Below the pieces are notes generated by a model that did no database searches, was not told where the DNA came from, and saw nothing but the letters and a program-made list of their open reading frames with translations. A DNA stretch of 63,328 nt from an uncultured Pseudanabaenaceae cyanobacterium (GTDB lineage Bacteria > Cyanobacteriota > Cyanobacteriia > PCC-9006 > JAAUQQ01): assembly GCA_938017515.1 (NCBI GenBank), contig CALIJJ010000046.1:1-63328 (forward strand), read 5' to 3'. Position numbers and translations under genes: made by a program. Of the stretch, positions 36,689 to 47,269 are shown one piece after another (positions within the stretch are counted from its first letter, which is position 1; every line of letters starts with the position of its first letter).

Positions 36689-37846
36689 ATGCGATTGTTC
36701 ATTAGCACCGGCGAAGTTTCGGGAGATTTGCAGGGCAGCCTTTTGGTGACGGCACTGTTACAGCAGGCTGAGGAGCGAGGGATTGAGCTGGACATTGTGG
36801 CGCTGGGGGGCGATCGCATGGCCGCTGCGGGTGCCAAGCTCCTGGGTCACACCAGCACCATCGGCTCCATCGGCGTTATCGAGTCCTTGGGGTATGTATT
36901 GCCCACTTGGAAGATGCAGCAGCAAACCAAGAAATTTCTGCGTGAGAATCCCCCCGATGCAGCTATCTTGATCGACTATATGGGCTCGAACGTGCCCTTT
37001 GGTCAGTATTTGCGTCGGACCTCTCCGAGCCTACCGATTTTCTATTACATTGCGCCCCAGGAATGGGTCTGGTCAGCCAACAGTAAGAGTACGAGCCAAA
37101 TTATTGAATTTACCGATGAAATCCTGGCTATTTTCCCAGGGGAAGCTGAGTATTATCAAGACAAGGGGGCAACGGTCACATGGGTCGGACACCCATTGCT
37201 TGATCGATTAGCCGATGTTCCTAGCCGAGATGTTGCTCGAACAACCCTAGGCATTCCTGAAAACCAAACGGCGATCGCGCTGCTCCCAGCTTCTCGTCAA
37301 CAGGAACTCAAATACCTGATGCCGCCGATGTTTGAAGCGGCACGGCAGATGCAGCAGCAGGATTCAACAATTCATTTTTGGATTCCCGTGGCGCTCGAAC
37401 AGTACCGGCCCATCCTGGAGCAGGCCGTCGCAGAGTATGGGCTGCGGGCCACGGTCCTAGAGGGCCAGACACAGACGGCAATCGCCGCCGCAGACCTAGC
37501 CATTACCAAGTCTGGAACCGCCAATCTAGAAATTGCTCTACAGAACGTTCCTCAGGTTGTTTGCTATCGTTTTAGTGCCGTGACGGCTTGGGTTGCACGG
37601 AAGGTGTTGAAGCTGTCGATTCCGTTTGTCTCTCCACCCAACCTCATCAACATGGAAGCTGTGGTTCCAGAACTGATTCAGGAAGAGATGACCGCAGAGC
37701 GGATTGTCCAGGAAGCCATGGCACTGTTGCAATCGGAACCTCGACGGCAAATGCTAGAAGGCTATGGACGCATGCGCCAGAGCTTAGGTGAGGTCGGCGT
37801 CTGTAAGCGAACGGCGTTACACATCCTAGACCATCTCAAGGTCTAG
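36689..37846 (+). CDS. lpxB: Lipid-A-disaccharide synthase
   Basis: LpxB, a GT19 glycosyltransferase, joins UDP-diacyl-GlcN and lipid X into the disaccharide. The 385-residue protein carries the family blocks: MRLFISTGEVSGDLQGSLL, GVIESLGYVLPT, FYYIAPQEWVWS, FPGEAEYY, VGHPLLDRL, LLPASRQQELKYLMP and TKSGTANLEIAL. Length is normal. It is the last gene of the lpxC-fabZ-lpxA-lpxB unit; a 169 bp gap separates the next gene. Confidence 0.96.
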   Translation: MRLFISTGEVSGDLQGSLLVTALLQQAEERGIELDIVALGGDRMAAAGAKLLGHTSTIGSIGVIESLGYVLPTWKMQQQTKKFLRENPPDAAILIDYMGSNVPFGQYLRRTSPSLPIFYYIAPQEWVWSANSKSTSQIIEFTDEILAIFPGEAEYYQDKGATVTWVGHPLLDRLADVPSRDVARTTLGIPENQTAIALLPASRQQELKYLMPPMFEAARQMQQQDSTIHFWIPVALEQYRPILEQAVAEYGLRATVLEGQTQTAIAAADLAITKSGTANLEIALQNVPQVVCYRFSAVTAWVARKVLKLSIPFVSPPNLINMEAVVPELIQEEMTAERIVQEAMALLQSEPRRQMLEGYGRMRQSLGEVGVCKRTALHILDHLKV

Positions 37847-38015
37847 GATATCTCTGCCTAGGAGAGCTCTCGAAAACACAATACCTGGGCATGTCGCTCT
37901 AGCAGCTTGGCAGCCATCTAGAGACAGAGATTTAGACAAACGCTGTCCCCTAGCGCGGGGTATGCTTCTTTGCAGAAATCCCCTTAGACCCTTTTAAGAT
38001 CGAGCCCTTCCTCCG

Positions 38016-38786
38016 ATGCCTATTTTGACCGATATCTCCCAAGCTATTGCCCTCGTGGTTGGCGCTAGCCAAGGGATTGGCCTGGGGTTTGTCCAACAAC
38101 TTTTGGACGACCCCACCGTTACCAAACTCTATGCCACCTATCGCAATCCAGAGACAGCCAAGGACTTATTGGCGCTCTCCCAGTGGCAGGGTGAACGATT
38201 GGTCCTCCTTAAAATGGACGTTACGGATGAGGCACAGATTGAAGCCGCGATTCAGCACATTAAACAGACCGACGGCAAACTGCATGTGGCGATTTACTGT
38301 GTGGGTCTGTTGCATGATGGGGACTTTCAGCCGGAAAAGAGTTTGCGATCGCTCAATAAAGATCAACTCCTCCGCTATTTTGAGGTCAATGCCATCGGTG
38401 CTGGTCTGTTGGCCAAGCACCTGATGGGGATTTTGCGTCACAAAGAACCCAGCACCTTCGCTGCTGTCTCCGCCAAGGTTGGCAGCATTGGCGATAATCG
38501 TCTCGGCGGCTGGTATGGCTACCGTGCTTCCAAGGCAGCTCTTAATATGTTGATGAAGACCACTGCTCTGGAATATGAACGCCGTTGCCCCAACACCCGA
38601 GTCGTGATGCTCCATCCTGGGACCACGGATACTCAGCTCTCTGAACCCTTCCAACGCAATGTGCCTCCTGAAAAGCTCTTTCCCGTTGAACGCACCGTGC
38701 GGCAACTGCTCGATATTTTGAGCCAACTGAAACCGGGTGAAACCGGGAAGTTTTTTTCGTGGGATGGCACTGAACTTCCTTGGTAG
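38016..38786 (+). CDS. Short-chain dehydrogenase/reductase (CsgA-like)
   Basis: A 256-residue classical SDR with Rossmann fold. Cofactor motif GASQGIGLGF, NAIGAGLLA, catalytic Ser in SAKVGSIG, and YxxxK in YGYRASKAALN. C-terminal PGTTDTQLSEPF closes the substrate pocket. The ATYRNP after beta-2 suggests NADPH preference. This group includes CsgA and C-factor-like enzymes. Substrate is unknown. Monocistronic, convergent with hisC. Confidence 0.9.
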   Translation: MPILTDISQAIALVVGASQGIGLGFVQQLLDDPTVTKLYATYRNPETAKDLLALSQWQGERLVLLKMDVTDEAQIEAAIQHIKQTDGKLHVAIYCVGLLHDGDFQPEKSLRSLNKDQLLRYFEVNAIGAGLLAKHLMGILRHKEPSTFAAVSAKVGSIGDNRLGGWYGYRASKAALNMLMKTTALEYERRCPNTRVVMLHPGTTDTQLSEPFQRNVPPEKLFPVERTVRQLLDILSQLKPGETGKFFSWDGTELPW

Positions 38787-38858
38787 TCATCTCAAGCTGC
38801 CTTTTCGTCTGCTGCAAGCGTGACTAATCCCCCTGAAAATGGGTTGATGAAGCATCCA

Positions 38859-39929
38859 TTATGCTTCCACCCTTGATTCAGAGAGCAACGTTGCTAGGAT
38901 CTTCAACAACGCTGCATTCTGCTCTGCTGTCCCCACCGTAATGCGGAGCTTGTTGTCCAACCCTGGCTGGTTGAAGTATCGCACTAAAATCCCCTGCTCC
39001 TTCAGCGCCAGGTATAGCCGCTCTGCATCACCATTGGGTGGCGTCGCCAGAACAAAATTTGTCTGGGAATCGAGCACCGTAAAGCCGAGCTGGCGCAGGG
39101 CCACAGTGAGCTGTTCCCGACTAGCTTTCACCTTTGCGGCACAGGCATTTTTGTAGGCCTGGTCCTGCATTGCTGCGGTACCAACCAAGGTTGCAATTGC
39201 ATCAATATTGTAGCTGTCCTTCACTTTGAATAGCCCAGACAGTAGCGTGGGGTTTGCAAGGCCAAACCCCATGCGTAGCCCTGCCAAGCCATAGCCCTTA
39301 GACAGCGTTCGCAACACGATCACATTCTCGAACTCCTTGAGCAGGGGCAGCGCTGACCCTTCGGCAAAGTCTACATAGGCTTCATCGATGACCAGGACCC
39401 CCGTCAATTGCTGGGCCAAGTGCCGCAACATATCTAGCGATACGACATGACCCGATGGACTGTTGGGGGATGCGATGAATGTCAGTGCCCCTTGGGCCTG
39501 AATGATCGCCTCTAAGGGCAACTGAAAATCATGGGAATAGGGTACTTCCACCACTTGGGCGGGCTGCATCGCTGCTAAGGTGCGATATAAAACGTAGGTG
39601 GGCGTGGGGTAAACAATTTTGCGATCGTGCCCCTCTGCACAGGCCCGAATCAAGACGTTCAGTAATTCATCGCTACCATTGCCAGCGATGATCCAGTCCG
39701 CAGGTACCCCCAGGACCTCACTGACTGCCTGGCAAAAACGCCTCGCAAAGGGGTCGGGGTAGCGCCGCAGCCATTCACTGTCCAGAGTCTTTAGCACCTC
39801 CATGGCTTGAGGAGATGGCGCATAGGGATTTTCGTTCGTGTTCAGCTTGATAATCGGCGTACCGGGCTTGGGCTGCTCTCCCGGCTTATAGCCAGTCATC
39901 GCATCCACAGACGAACGAAAATAGCTCAT
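38859..39929 (-). CDS. hisC: Histidinol-phosphate aminotransferase
   Basis: HisC makes histidinol-phosphate from imidazole-acetol phosphate with glutamate. The 356-residue fold-type I PLP protein shows LNTNENPYAPSP, RRYPDP, AGNGSDELL, SPNSPSGHV, IDEAYVDFA, LRTLSKGYGLAGLRMGFG (PLP lysine in SKG) and LRITVG. The length and NENPYAP motif favour HisC over other class I aminotransferases. Cyanobacteria may carry more than one HisC-like gene, and one copy can be used for phenylalanine or tyrosine, so specificity is inferred. Not part of a his operon. Confidence 0.9.
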   Translation of the reverse strand: MSYFRSSVDAMTGYKPGEQPKPGTPIIKLNTNENPYAPSPQAMEVLKTLDSEWLRRYPDPFARRFCQAVSEVLGVPADWIIAGNGSDELLNVLIRACAEGHDRKIVYPTPTYVLYRTLAAMQPAQVVEVPYSHDFQLPLEAIIQAQGALTFIASPNSPSGHVVSLDMLRHLAQQLTGVLVIDEAYVDFAEGSALPLLKEFENVIVLRTLSKGYGLAGLRMGFGLANPTLLSGLFKVKDSYNIDAIATLVGTAAMQDQAYKNACAAKVKASREQLTVALRQLGFTVLDSQTNFVLATPPNGDAERLYLALKEQGILVRYFNQPGLDNKLRITVGTAEQNAALLKILATLLSESRVEA

Positions 39930-40016
39930 GAATTCTTCAGAGACCTCAATCTGCCTATTTTAGGGCCAGGCTGGACTGTCTGGGTTGGTTCCGGTCTAGC
40001 TAAGGGTTGGGGAGAA

Positions 40017-40805
40017 TTACACGGTAGCGAGCTCTTTGCCTTCAGGAAGTTCAAACTGCATGGAATCAGTCCGCAACGTTAGCATCGGCTGCATTGTCTC
40101 CAGCCCCAATGCTTTAACTGTTGTTGCTGTAGGTCCCTGACCTAAAAGCTTTAGCTGGACGCGATCGCCCAATCCGATTTTTGCACGGTATTTTGCGTCC
40201 ATCGCCGTTCTGATCAAACGACGATTCTGCATCGTGTAGGTTACAAAGGGAACACCTTTGACGGTCGGACCAAAACCGCTTCTGTGACTCAGGCTGAACT
40301 CATTTTCCAGTTCAGCGTCAACTTGATTGTCTCTGAAGGAAGTCTGGATACCCGTCACGTACTTGGGATAGCCCCAGAGCTCTTGACCAACGACACAAGG
40401 TACTTCCCTGGTCAAAGGCAGGTTAAACACAAAAATCCCTGCATTCTCAACAGATGCCGGTTTCCGAATGACGCGCAGCTTCGGTGGTTTAGAGCCCTTA
40501 CGCTTGACTTGAGCGCCCAGAGAAATTTCGCAATAACGCCCCAATGTGCTGTCACGATATTCAAAAACACCCAGGATGACCGCTACCTTGCCGAAAGACA
40601 CCAACGGTTCTAAAGGAAGATCGCCCAAAAGGGACTGCACCTTTTCAGGGCTTACCCAATAGATCAAAGCAAACAGCGACGCATCATAATACACAAATGG
40701 CACACTGAAGGTGCCAATGGAGGTTTCCACCGATGTCCCATTTCCTTGCTTGGCTTGAATCTCTATTAGATCCCTCGTTAAGATGTCAGACCGAATCTCA
40801 GCCAT
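40017..40805 (-). CDS. Acetoacetate decarboxylase-family protein
   Basis: A 262-residue protein of the ADC fold, starting at the ATG at 40805. The core sequence is VPCVVGQELWGYPKYVTG; the lysine of the YPK block matches the Schiff-base lysine of acetoacetate decarboxylase. In the clostridial enzyme that block is YPKK, with the second lysine lowering the pKa of the first; here the second position is Tyr, so it may not be a true decarboxylase. Related proteins in secondary metabolism act as aldolase-dehydratases. It stands alone. Biochemical role unknown. Confidence 0.8.
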   Translation of the reverse strand: MAEIRSDILTRDLIEIQAKQGNGTSVETSIGTFSVPFVYYDASLFALIYWVSPEKVQSLLGDLPLEPLVSFGKVAVILGVFEYRDSTLGRYCEISLGAQVKRKGSKPPKLRVIRKPASVENAGIFVFNLPLTREVPCVVGQELWGYPKYVTGIQTSFRDNQVDAELENEFSLSHRSGFGPTVKGVPFVTYTMQNRRLIRTAMDAKYRAKIGLGDRVQLKLLGQGPTATTVKALGLETMQPMLTLRTDSMQFELPEGKELATV

Positions 40806-41115
40806 AATCCACCACACTCCGACGGTATTTGCAAGACACTAACCAGACTCAAATCCTGCACCTGCTGCAACCCCCAAACAGATTATCCAAGAGAGTTCGT
40901 GAAGATTGTCGTAGGGGCTACTCGTTGACGCTGATATTCACAAAGAATTATAGGATTACGGCTGGTTCTTACGTATTCCCTTTATTGAAAATTGTCATAT
41001 ATATTGCTCTAGTTGTCTTGGCTAAGGGGATTGTTCGCGCCCTGATGGGTTTGTCGAAAGCATGCTTCACTGGAAGAGCAGGCAATTGATCAACAATGGG
41101 GCAAGCAATTCAACA
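40806..41115. other. 310-bp intergenic region
   Basis: Divergent promoter region. A plus-strand frame at 40829-41089 has a hydrophobic stretch but no ribosome site and no recognisable family; I do not call it. Confidence 0.4.
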
Positions 41116-41343
41116 ATGTGGCGTATCTTAATTCACTGTTCAGCGGAAGCGTGGAAAGCCCATTCTGTGGCATTTAAGGCGATCGCCGAGCGTTACCCCG
41201 GTGAGCCAGGTATCACCCGAAAGATGAAGGGAGACCAGCGGCGTGTGATGGAGTACAAGCTCGATGACGTGAGTGACGCTGAGGAATTTGCTGAAGCCTG
41301 CATGGCCCTAGAGGGTTTCACAGCAACCTTTGAGTCAACCTAG
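41116..41343 (+). CDS. Small conserved hypothetical protein
   Basis: 75 residues from the ATG at 41116 (MWRILIHCSAEAWKAHSVAF). It has a beta-alpha-beta look with a C-terminal AEEFAEACMALEGF helix. I do not recognise a domain, but cyanobacterial proteins of this size and composition are common. The minus-strand tRNA-Thr lies 23 bp beyond its stop, so the gene is monocistronic. Confidence is moderate because no ribosome site is visible. Confidence 0.55.
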   Translation: MWRILIHCSAEAWKAHSVAFKAIAERYPGEPGITRKMKGDQRRVMEYKLDDVSDAEEFAEACMALEGFTATFEST

Positions 41344-41366
41344 TTTGGTGGTGGTTTGGGCGATAA

Positions 41367-41437
41367 GCCGATGATGTGATTTGAACACACGACCCTTCCA
41401 TTACGAGTGGAATGCTCTACCGCTGAGCTACATCGGC
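41367..41437 (-). tRNA. tRNA-Thr (anticodon CGT)
   Basis: The 71-nt minus-strand cloverleaf has acceptor GCCGATG/CATCGGC, D arm GCTC/GAGC, anticodon stem TTCCA/TGGAA with loop CTCGTAA (CGU), and T arm GTGTG-TTCAAAT-CACAT. No CCA encoded. Confidence 0.96.
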
Positions 41438-41558
41438 AAAAAATTGCTTACACAGTATAACAAAAGCTGCCGACAATGATGCAGTGGACTGTAAAAATCA
41501 GCCTCTAAAAAGGGGAGCGCTGACATTTAGGATGGAAGTATTCTGGACAACCCGAGCT

Positions 41559-41864
41559 ATGGCACCTTCGAACCCCTCTGATAAATCCCAGCGACCGCTC
41601 AAAGCTCGTAATCTGAGCGATGAGAAATTTGCCCGTCTTCAGGCAGAAGCCAAGGCTCCATACCGAGGGCTGCGCCGGTTCATTTATATTGCCTTTGCCG
41701 CTTCGGGTGGGCTGGGCGCATTTATCTTTTTACTCAAGCTTGTGGCAGGCCAGGATGTAGGGCAGACGCTGCCAAACCTGGCACTCCAGCTTGGACTTGT
41801 GGCCGGTATGGTATGGCTGCTCAAGGTTGACCGACCTAAATCAGAAAATACTTCTGGCAAATAA
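41559..41864 (+). CDS. DUF3493 / LPA1-related membrane protein
   Basis: About 101 residues from the ATG at 41559; earlier in-frame ATG at 41532 possible. Two membrane segments: IYIAFAASGGLGAFIFLLKL and LPNLALQLGLVAGMVWLLKV. The N-terminal block LSDEKFARLQAEAKAPYRGL and RRF before helix 1 match DUF3493, which also forms the C-terminus of the plant PSII assembly factor LPA1. A thylakoid role is therefore plausible. A strong terminator follows. Confidence 0.8.
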   Translation: MAPSNPSDKSQRPLKARNLSDEKFARLQAEAKAPYRGLRRFIYIAFAASGGLGAFIFLLKLVAGQDVGQTLPNLALQLGLVAGMVWLLKVDRPKSENTSGK

Positions 41865-41912
41865 GTGGGTTGGAGTTTTAGGGGGCGGCGGTGATGATTC
41901 TGGTCAATGATT

Positions 41913-41954
41913 GATAAAAAAGGGAGATAGCGTTAGCTATCTCCCTTTTTTATC
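41913..41954 (+). terminator. Bidirectional terminator between DUF3493 gene and infB
   Basis: A perfect 19-bp stem (41913-41931 with 41936-41954; core GGGAGATAGC/GCTATCTCCC) with loop GTTA, A6 on one side and T6 on the other. It serves both convergent transcripts. Confidence 0.92.
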
Positions 41955-42037
41955 ATCAGATTTTCCGCCTGGTGGAGCATCATGTCGCCTGCTGTTGCCT
42001 TGATGTTAGCTAAGACAGCAGCAGCTTTGGAGAGCTC

Positions 42038-45000
42038 TTAGACGCTGAGTGTGCGTCGCTTCGAAACCATGCGGAAGGTTTCGATAACATCGCCTTCTTT
42101 CCAGTCATTGAACTTGTCAACGCCAATGCCACATTCGTAGCCTGCATTGACTTCCTTGACGTCTTCACGGACACGACGCAAGGAGTCCAGATCCCCTTCG
42201 AAGACAGTGTTATTGCCTCGGCGAACACGAACCTTGCAGTTGCGGGTTGCCTTGCCAGACTGGACGTAGCAGCCTGCCACTGCATTGCGACCCACTGAGA
42301 AGACGGCACGGACTTCGACCTGACCCAGGGGCTCTTCAACCATCTCAGGTTCAAGCAGACCTTCCATTGCACCTTGGACATCTTCCAGGAGCTTGTAGAT
42401 GATGTCGTATTCACGGACATCAACGCCAGCCTCATCGGCGGCACGTTTGGCGCCACTTGCGAGCACCGTATTGAAGGCCAAGATTACACCGTCACTGGCT
42501 GCGGCCAGATCAATGTCTGTCTCGGTGACTTCACCGGGAGACGCCAGCAAAATCCGTAGCTGGATTTCATCCTGGGGCAGTTCTTCCAAGGACTTGATGA
42601 TGGCTTCCAAGGAGCCTTGGACGTCTGACTTGAGCAGAAGATTGAGCTCTTTCAGATCACCTTCCTGGGCCCGGGCAGACAGGGAGTTGAGGGTGACGCG
42701 ACGGGAGGCCATAGCCTGCTGAAGGCGGGTATCTCGCTGTTCATTGGCACGATCAGAAGCGACGGAACGCGCTTCTTTCTCGTCAACGAACACATCAAAC
42801 TCATCACCTGCGGCGGGCACTTCGTTGAGGCCTAAGACCTCGACGGCAAAGGAAGGACCCGCGATATCAATGCGATCGCCTCGGTCATCGACCATGGCTC
42901 TCACCCGACCGAAGACAGGACCCGCAACCAAGACATCACCGACACGCATGGTGCCGTTTTGGATGAGCAGGGTTGCCACAGGCCCCCGAGCCTTATCCAA
43001 GTTGGCTTCAATGACGGTGCCTTTTGCCGGTCGGTCAGGATTTGCGGACAGTTCGCCGATCTCAGCAACCAGAAGAATATTTTCTAGCAGCTGATCCAGA
43101 TTCTCCCCTTTGAGAGCGCTGACAGGCACCATCATGGTGTCGCCGCCCCATTCCTCGGACACCAGACCGTGCTCCATCAGCTCCTGCTTCACACGATCGG
43201 GCTGTGCGCCTTCTTTGTCGATTTTGTTGACCGCGACAATAAGGGGAACCTCAGCGGCTTTGGCATGGCTTATGGCCTCCAGCGTTTGTGGTCGGACCCC
43301 GTCATCTGCAGCGACAACCAGAATGGCAATGTCTGTCACCCGGGTACCACGAGCACGCATGGCGGTAAACGCCTCGTGTCCCGGTGTATCCAGAAAGACG
43401 ATTTGCTGTTCCGCACCGTTGTGCTCGACATCAACGTGGTAGGCACCAATGTGCTGGGTGATGCCACCGGCCTCACCATCAACAACCTTGGTTTTGCGAA
43501 TGGAGTCCAACAGCGTTGTTTTGCCGTGATCCACGTGACCCATGATGGTCACCACCGGTGGGCGGGTTACCAGATTGTCCAAATCGGCTTCAGAAAGGAC
43601 TTCGGTTGTCTTGCGTGCAGCAGAGGCTTTCTCTGCCATATCAACCACAACACCGAGTTCCTCGCAAACCAACTCAATGGTCGGAACCTCAAGCGTTTGC
43701 GTAATCGTTGCAGCAATTCCCTTAAAGAATAGGGTTCGGATGATGTCCGTTTCCGGCGTGAATAGCAAAGCAGACAGGTCTTGAACCGTCATGCCACCTT
43801 TGATGGTGATCATTTCAGGACGTTGCGGCTTCTCGGCCTTAGCCTTCTGATGTTCGCGGCGCTGTTTCGCACCACCGCCTCGTCCTCCTGAGGAGCGACG
43901 ACGAGAGGGGCTAGAGGTTGGCCGACTGACTGGCGTAGAACTCTGCATGCTCTTCGGCTTTGCAGGGCGAGCCAGGGAAAGGCTGATGGCTGCTGACATC
44001 TCGCCGTTACCGGAGAGAGATTGATCCATCAAATCATCATCGTCATCTCCGATGATGTGAACCCGACGTTTGGGACGGTTGGCCGCTTTCTTGCGGTTTT
44101 CACCATCTTCGTATTCTTCGTTGCGCTTGGGAGCGCCACGACGGGAAGGACGAGCTGGGGCTGCCGGACGCCGAGGGCGCTCAGCAGTGGGACGCACAGG
44201 ACCTGCACCCAAGACGGGGGTTTCCTCTGCTGCACCCACGCCTTCATCAATATCTGTATCTTCAGAAGGCGCTGCTGGTCGAGAGGGTGGGCGGACCAGT
44301 TTGGGTCGCTGGAGCTCAACGATTTGCGGAGGAGCAGAACGCTGGTTGCGATCGCCCATATCCTTCTTGACAGGTTTTGGCGCACCACCGGGACGGGACG
44401 GACGAGACCGCTCCGATGAAGGCGGCGCATCGGTTGAACGCGGTGTATCGGCTGAACGCGCCGACACTGGACGAGGGCGAGGCGTTGACGAACCAATGAC
44501 GCGACGAACCTCCGGCTTCGGATCTGCGCCGCGGGAAGGTGGACCAGACAAAGGCGGCGGCGCAACAGGCCGAGGCGAGGGTTTCGGCTTCGGTTTTGCT
44601 TCCGGTGTGGGCTTACTGGCCGCCGGACGAGAGGCTGGCTGACTGGGTGGCCCTGCTGGCTTGACCGCTGCAGGAGGCGTTGCGTTCGGTTTCACAATCG
44701 CTGGCTTTGTCAGTTTCGCCACAGCCGGCTTCGGTGTTTTCGGAGACACTGGCTTAGAGGCAACTGCCGGGCGCAACGGCGACTTTGGCACAGATGCCGG
44801 ACGCTCCGGGGCATTGGCGGTTGGGCCACCGTTTTTGTTGTCATCAGAAGCCTTGGGCGACTCGGGCTCACTCGGACGCTTGGCTTGCTCCGGAGGCGAA
44901 GCATTGTCTGATTGCGACTCAGCAGGATTTGGGCGACGGATGCCCAAGATCTGTGGCTGGTTCACAGTGGGTTTAGCTTTCGGTTTGATATTCGCTTTCA

Positions 45001-45220
45001 AAGATGGTTTCGAGGATGGCTTATCAGGACTTTTGTTTGAGGGACGATCGGCCGCAAGGGCAGGAGCCTGAGCACGAATTTTGTTGGCTTCATCGTCGCT
45101 GATCGTGCTGCTGTGGCTCTTGACCTCAATGCCCAGTGTCTTGCAGGCAGCCAGTATGTCTTTATTCTCTAAGTCTAATTCCCTCGATAACTCGTAAATC
45201 CTGATTTTCCCGTTGTTCAT
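42038..45220 (-). CDS. infB: Translation initiation factor IF-2
   Basis: IF-2 brings initiator tRNA to the small ribosome subunit. The 1060-residue protein has an N-terminal IF2-N domain ([20 protein letters not shown]), then a very long P/K/S/R-rich linker (about 70-440), a second IF2-N region ([20 protein letters not shown]), the G domain ([26 protein letters not shown]) and C-terminal domains II-IV ([20 protein letters not shown]). The long linker is common in cyanobacteria. The upstream gene nusA ends 396 bp away; the usual ylxR is missing from that gap. Confidence 0.97.
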   Translation of the reverse strand: MNNGKIRIYELSRELDLENKDILAACKTLGIEVKSHSSTISDDEANKIRAQAPALAADRPSNKSPDKPSSKPSLKANIKPKAKPTVNQPQILGIRRPNPAESQSDNASPPEQAKRPSEPESPKASDDNKNGGPTANAPERPASVPKSPLRPAVASKPVSPKTPKPAVAKLTKPAIVKPNATPPAAVKPAGPPSQPASRPAASKPTPEAKPKPKPSPRPVAPPPLSGPPSRGADPKPEVRRVIGSSTPRPRPVSARSADTPRSTDAPPSSERSRPSRPGGAPKPVKKDMGDRNQRSAPPQIVELQRPKLVRPPSRPAAPSEDTDIDEGVGAAEETPVLGAGPVRPTAERPRRPAAPARPSRRGAPKRNEEYEDGENRKKAANRPKRRVHIIGDDDDDLMDQSLSGNGEMSAAISLSLARPAKPKSMQSSTPVSRPTSSPSRRRSSGGRGGGAKQRREHQKAKAEKPQRPEMITIKGGMTVQDLSALLFTPETDIIRTLFFKGIAATITQTLEVPTIELVCEELGVVVDMAEKASAARKTTEVLSEADLDNLVTRPPVVTIMGHVDHGKTTLLDSIRKTKVVDGEAGGITQHIGAYHVDVEHNGAEQQIVFLDTPGHEAFTAMRARGTRVTDIAILVVAADDGVRPQTLEAISHAKAAEVPLIVAVNKIDKEGAQPDRVKQELMEHGLVSEEWGGDTMMVPVSALKGENLDQLLENILLVAEIGELSANPDRPAKGTVIEANLDKARGPVATLLIQNGTMRVGDVLVAGPVFGRVRAMVDDRGDRIDIAGPSFAVEVLGLNEVPAAGDEFDVFVDEKEARSVASDRANEQRDTRLQQAMASRRVTLNSLSARAQEGDLKELNLLLKSDVQGSLEAIIKSLEELPQDEIQLRILLASPGEVTETDIDLAAASDGVILAFNTVLASGAKRAADEAGVDVREYDIIYKLLEDVQGAMEGLLEPEMVEEPLGQVEVRAVFSVGRNAVAGCYVQSGKATRNCKVRVRRGNNTVFEGDLDSLRRVREDVKEVNAGYECGIGVDKFNDWKEGDVIETFRMVSKRRTLSV

Positions 45221-45616
45221 CCACGATTTCCTCTGTAACCAGTGATCAGTTTTTTAACGTTCCATAACGGTCTACCGCCTTCGGTTAACAACAATAGACT
45301 GGAACCAAGCAGAACAATTGATGCATAGCCAGGCTATGCGGCTCCGCTTAATAACATAAGAGGTTCGCTCCCGAGTGGCAAGATTTCGACACAATAGGGA
45401 GACACCTCTATCTCTACCAGTTTAACCCTTCTATTCCGTGACGTTCATAACAGTTTTTGGGATTCTTCCACGGTCTTCAGGAAATTCTGTGAAAAATCCC
45501 TGAAGAAAGGCTGGAAGAAGGGACGAAAAGGCTGATCCCAAAAAATTCATAACATTGAGCCTTGTTACGGGGGCCTTGTCACGAGAGCCTTGTCACGGGA
45601 GCCACTCTAGAACGAT
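45221..45616. other. nusA-infB intergenic region without ylxR
   Basis: The minus-strand frame between nusA and infB would normally carry ylxR. I find no frame over about 40 codons and no remnant of its CISCRK or GRSAYLC motifs on either strand. It holds a perfect 8-bp inverted repeat (GCATAGCC-A-GGCTATGC near 45333) and a 15-bp tandem repeat (45559-45602). Confidence 0.7.
45559..45602. repeat. 15-bp tandem repeat just after nusA
   Basis: Three imperfect copies of GCCTTGTCACGRGA end 14 bp before the nusA stop codon. Confidence 0.7.
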
Positions 45617-47122
45617 TTATTCCTCTTCTCCCTGGGCAGATGCAGAAGGGGCATCATCATCGTCGTTCGCATCCAGCTCAACCTCCTCAGCGGTCTCATC
45701 TTCAAAAGGCTCTGCCGTATCTTCTACCTCTGGAACCTCTGATTCAGAGTTTTCTGCATCATCAGAGCTTGCATCAGGCGCTTCATCTGTTTCAGACTCA
45801 TCTGCAGCAGCTTCTGATTCTTCAGCAATCGCTTCAACACCTTCGATGTCTGGCGCCGCTTGCTCAGTGTCCGTATCAGCTTCCACCTCTGCAGACTCGA
45901 CCTCATAGGCCCCATCGGCTTCGTCATAATCATCCTCATCATCGTCATCCTGGGAGACGATCATGTCAGGGATGACATAGGCATTAAAGTCGTACTTCGC
46001 GACATCTTTGATATCAATTTTCCAGCCTGTTAGTCGTGCGGCAAGGCGAACATTTTGGCCTTCTTTACCGATGGCGAGGCTGAGTTGATCTTCGGCTACC
46101 AGCACATGGGCTTGACGCGCTTCGGGATCGACCAGTCGTACCATTTCAACCCGGGCAGGACTGAGGGCGTTGGCGATATAGGTTGCCGGATCCGGTGACC
46201 AACGAATGACGTCGATTTTTTCGCCTCGTAGTTCGTTGACGACGACTTGGATGCGTGATCCCCGAGCCCCAATGCAGGCGCCAACGGGGTCAACATCTCG
46301 TTCCAAGGTATCCACGGCAATTTTGGTGCGGGGTCCAACGTGGCGTGAGGGGGGATTGGCTTCACGGGCCACGGCAACGATGCGGACAACTTCGTCCTGA
46401 ATCTCAGGAACTTCGTTCTCGAAGAGATAAACGACAAGCCCTGCATTGGCTCGGGAGACAATAATTTGGGGACCGCGTCGGGGGGTTTCAGCGACTTCCT
46501 TGAGGAAGACGCGGAAGGTGGCGTTGGCGCGATAGTTATCGTTGGGCAGCTGCTCTCGGCGGGGTAACTCTGCCTCTACAGGGGGACGACCAAAGCCACT
46601 GCTGACTTCCATGATCACGGATTGGCGCTCGAAGCGGAGCACCTTGGCGTTGAGGACGGGGTCCTCGACATCCTGGAACTCTTCTTGGATCATGCGCCGC
46701 TGGAAATCTCGTAATTTCTGGGCCAGGACCTGCTTCGTCTGGATGGCTGCCATGCGGCCAAAGTCTTCTTTGTCGGGGGTTACGTCAACGACAACGGTGT
46801 CACCCAACTGGGCTTCGGGGGCAACTTCTTGGACAATGTCTAGGGCAATTTCATGGTCCGTGTTTTCGATCTCTTCAACGATGGTCTTGGAGGCGAGGAT
46901 GCGAAATCCTTCTTCTTCGACATCCAGCTCAACGTTGAAATTCTCAAAATATTCCTCATCAAAGCCCACATCTTCTCCCATGCGCTGGGTGCGACGATAG
47001 CGTTCATATCCCTTCAGGAGTGCTTCCTGGAGGGCTGCTTCAACGACGGTGGCGGGTAGTTTCTTTTGTTCGCTGATGGCAGTGATCATCAGTTTGAGAT
47101 CGGGCAGGGAGAGTAGCGTCAT
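45617..47122 (-). CDS. nusA: Transcription factor NusA
   Basis: NusA binds RNA polymerase and controls pausing and termination. The 501-residue protein has the N-terminal domain (MTLLSLPDLKLMITAISEQK), the S1 domain region, then two KH domains (DPVGACIGARGSRIQVVVNE and QLSLAIGKEGQNVRLAARLT). After KH2 it ends with an acidic tail of about 110 residues, almost all D/E/A/S, where E. coli has AR repeats. Part of the rimP-nusA-infB unit; 147 bp separate it from rimP. Confidence 0.95.
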   Translation of the reverse strand: MTLLSLPDLKLMITAISEQKKLPATVVEAALQEALLKGYERYRRTQRMGEDVGFDEEYFENFNVELDVEEEGFRILASKTIVEEIENTDHEIALDIVQEVAPEAQLGDTVVVDVTPDKEDFGRMAAIQTKQVLAQKLRDFQRRMIQEEFQDVEDPVLNAKVLRFERQSVIMEVSSGFGRPPVEAELPRREQLPNDNYRANATFRVFLKEVAETPRRGPQIIVSRANAGLVVYLFENEVPEIQDEVVRIVAVAREANPPSRHVGPRTKIAVDTLERDVDPVGACIGARGSRIQVVVNELRGEKIDVIRWSPDPATYIANALSPARVEMVRLVDPEARQAHVLVAEDQLSLAIGKEGQNVRLAARLTGWKIDIKDVAKYDFNAYVIPDMIVSQDDDDEDDYDEADGAYEVESAEVEADTDTEQAAPDIEGVEAIAEESEAAADESETDEAPDASSDDAENSESEVPEVEDTAEPFEDETAEEVELDANDDDDAPSASAQGEEE

Positions 47123-47269
47123 GGGGCTTGTGTCCTTGAAAAAAAGGTGGAGAAAAAAGGTGGGGGCGAGAGAATATAGCGGCAGGAAGATCTGGCGCAG
47201 ACGGAAACGAGGAGCTTAGCAGGAGGAGATGGTCTTGAACTGGAGGTTGTGGAGCGTGGCTCCCTGGAC

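Noticed and set aside
40829..41089. Plus-strand ORF with a hydrophobic stretch
   Set aside because: No ribosome site and overlap with the start of a better small gene.
43169..43732. Long plus-strand ORF inside infB
   Set aside because: It is the antisense shadow of a strongly conserved gene.
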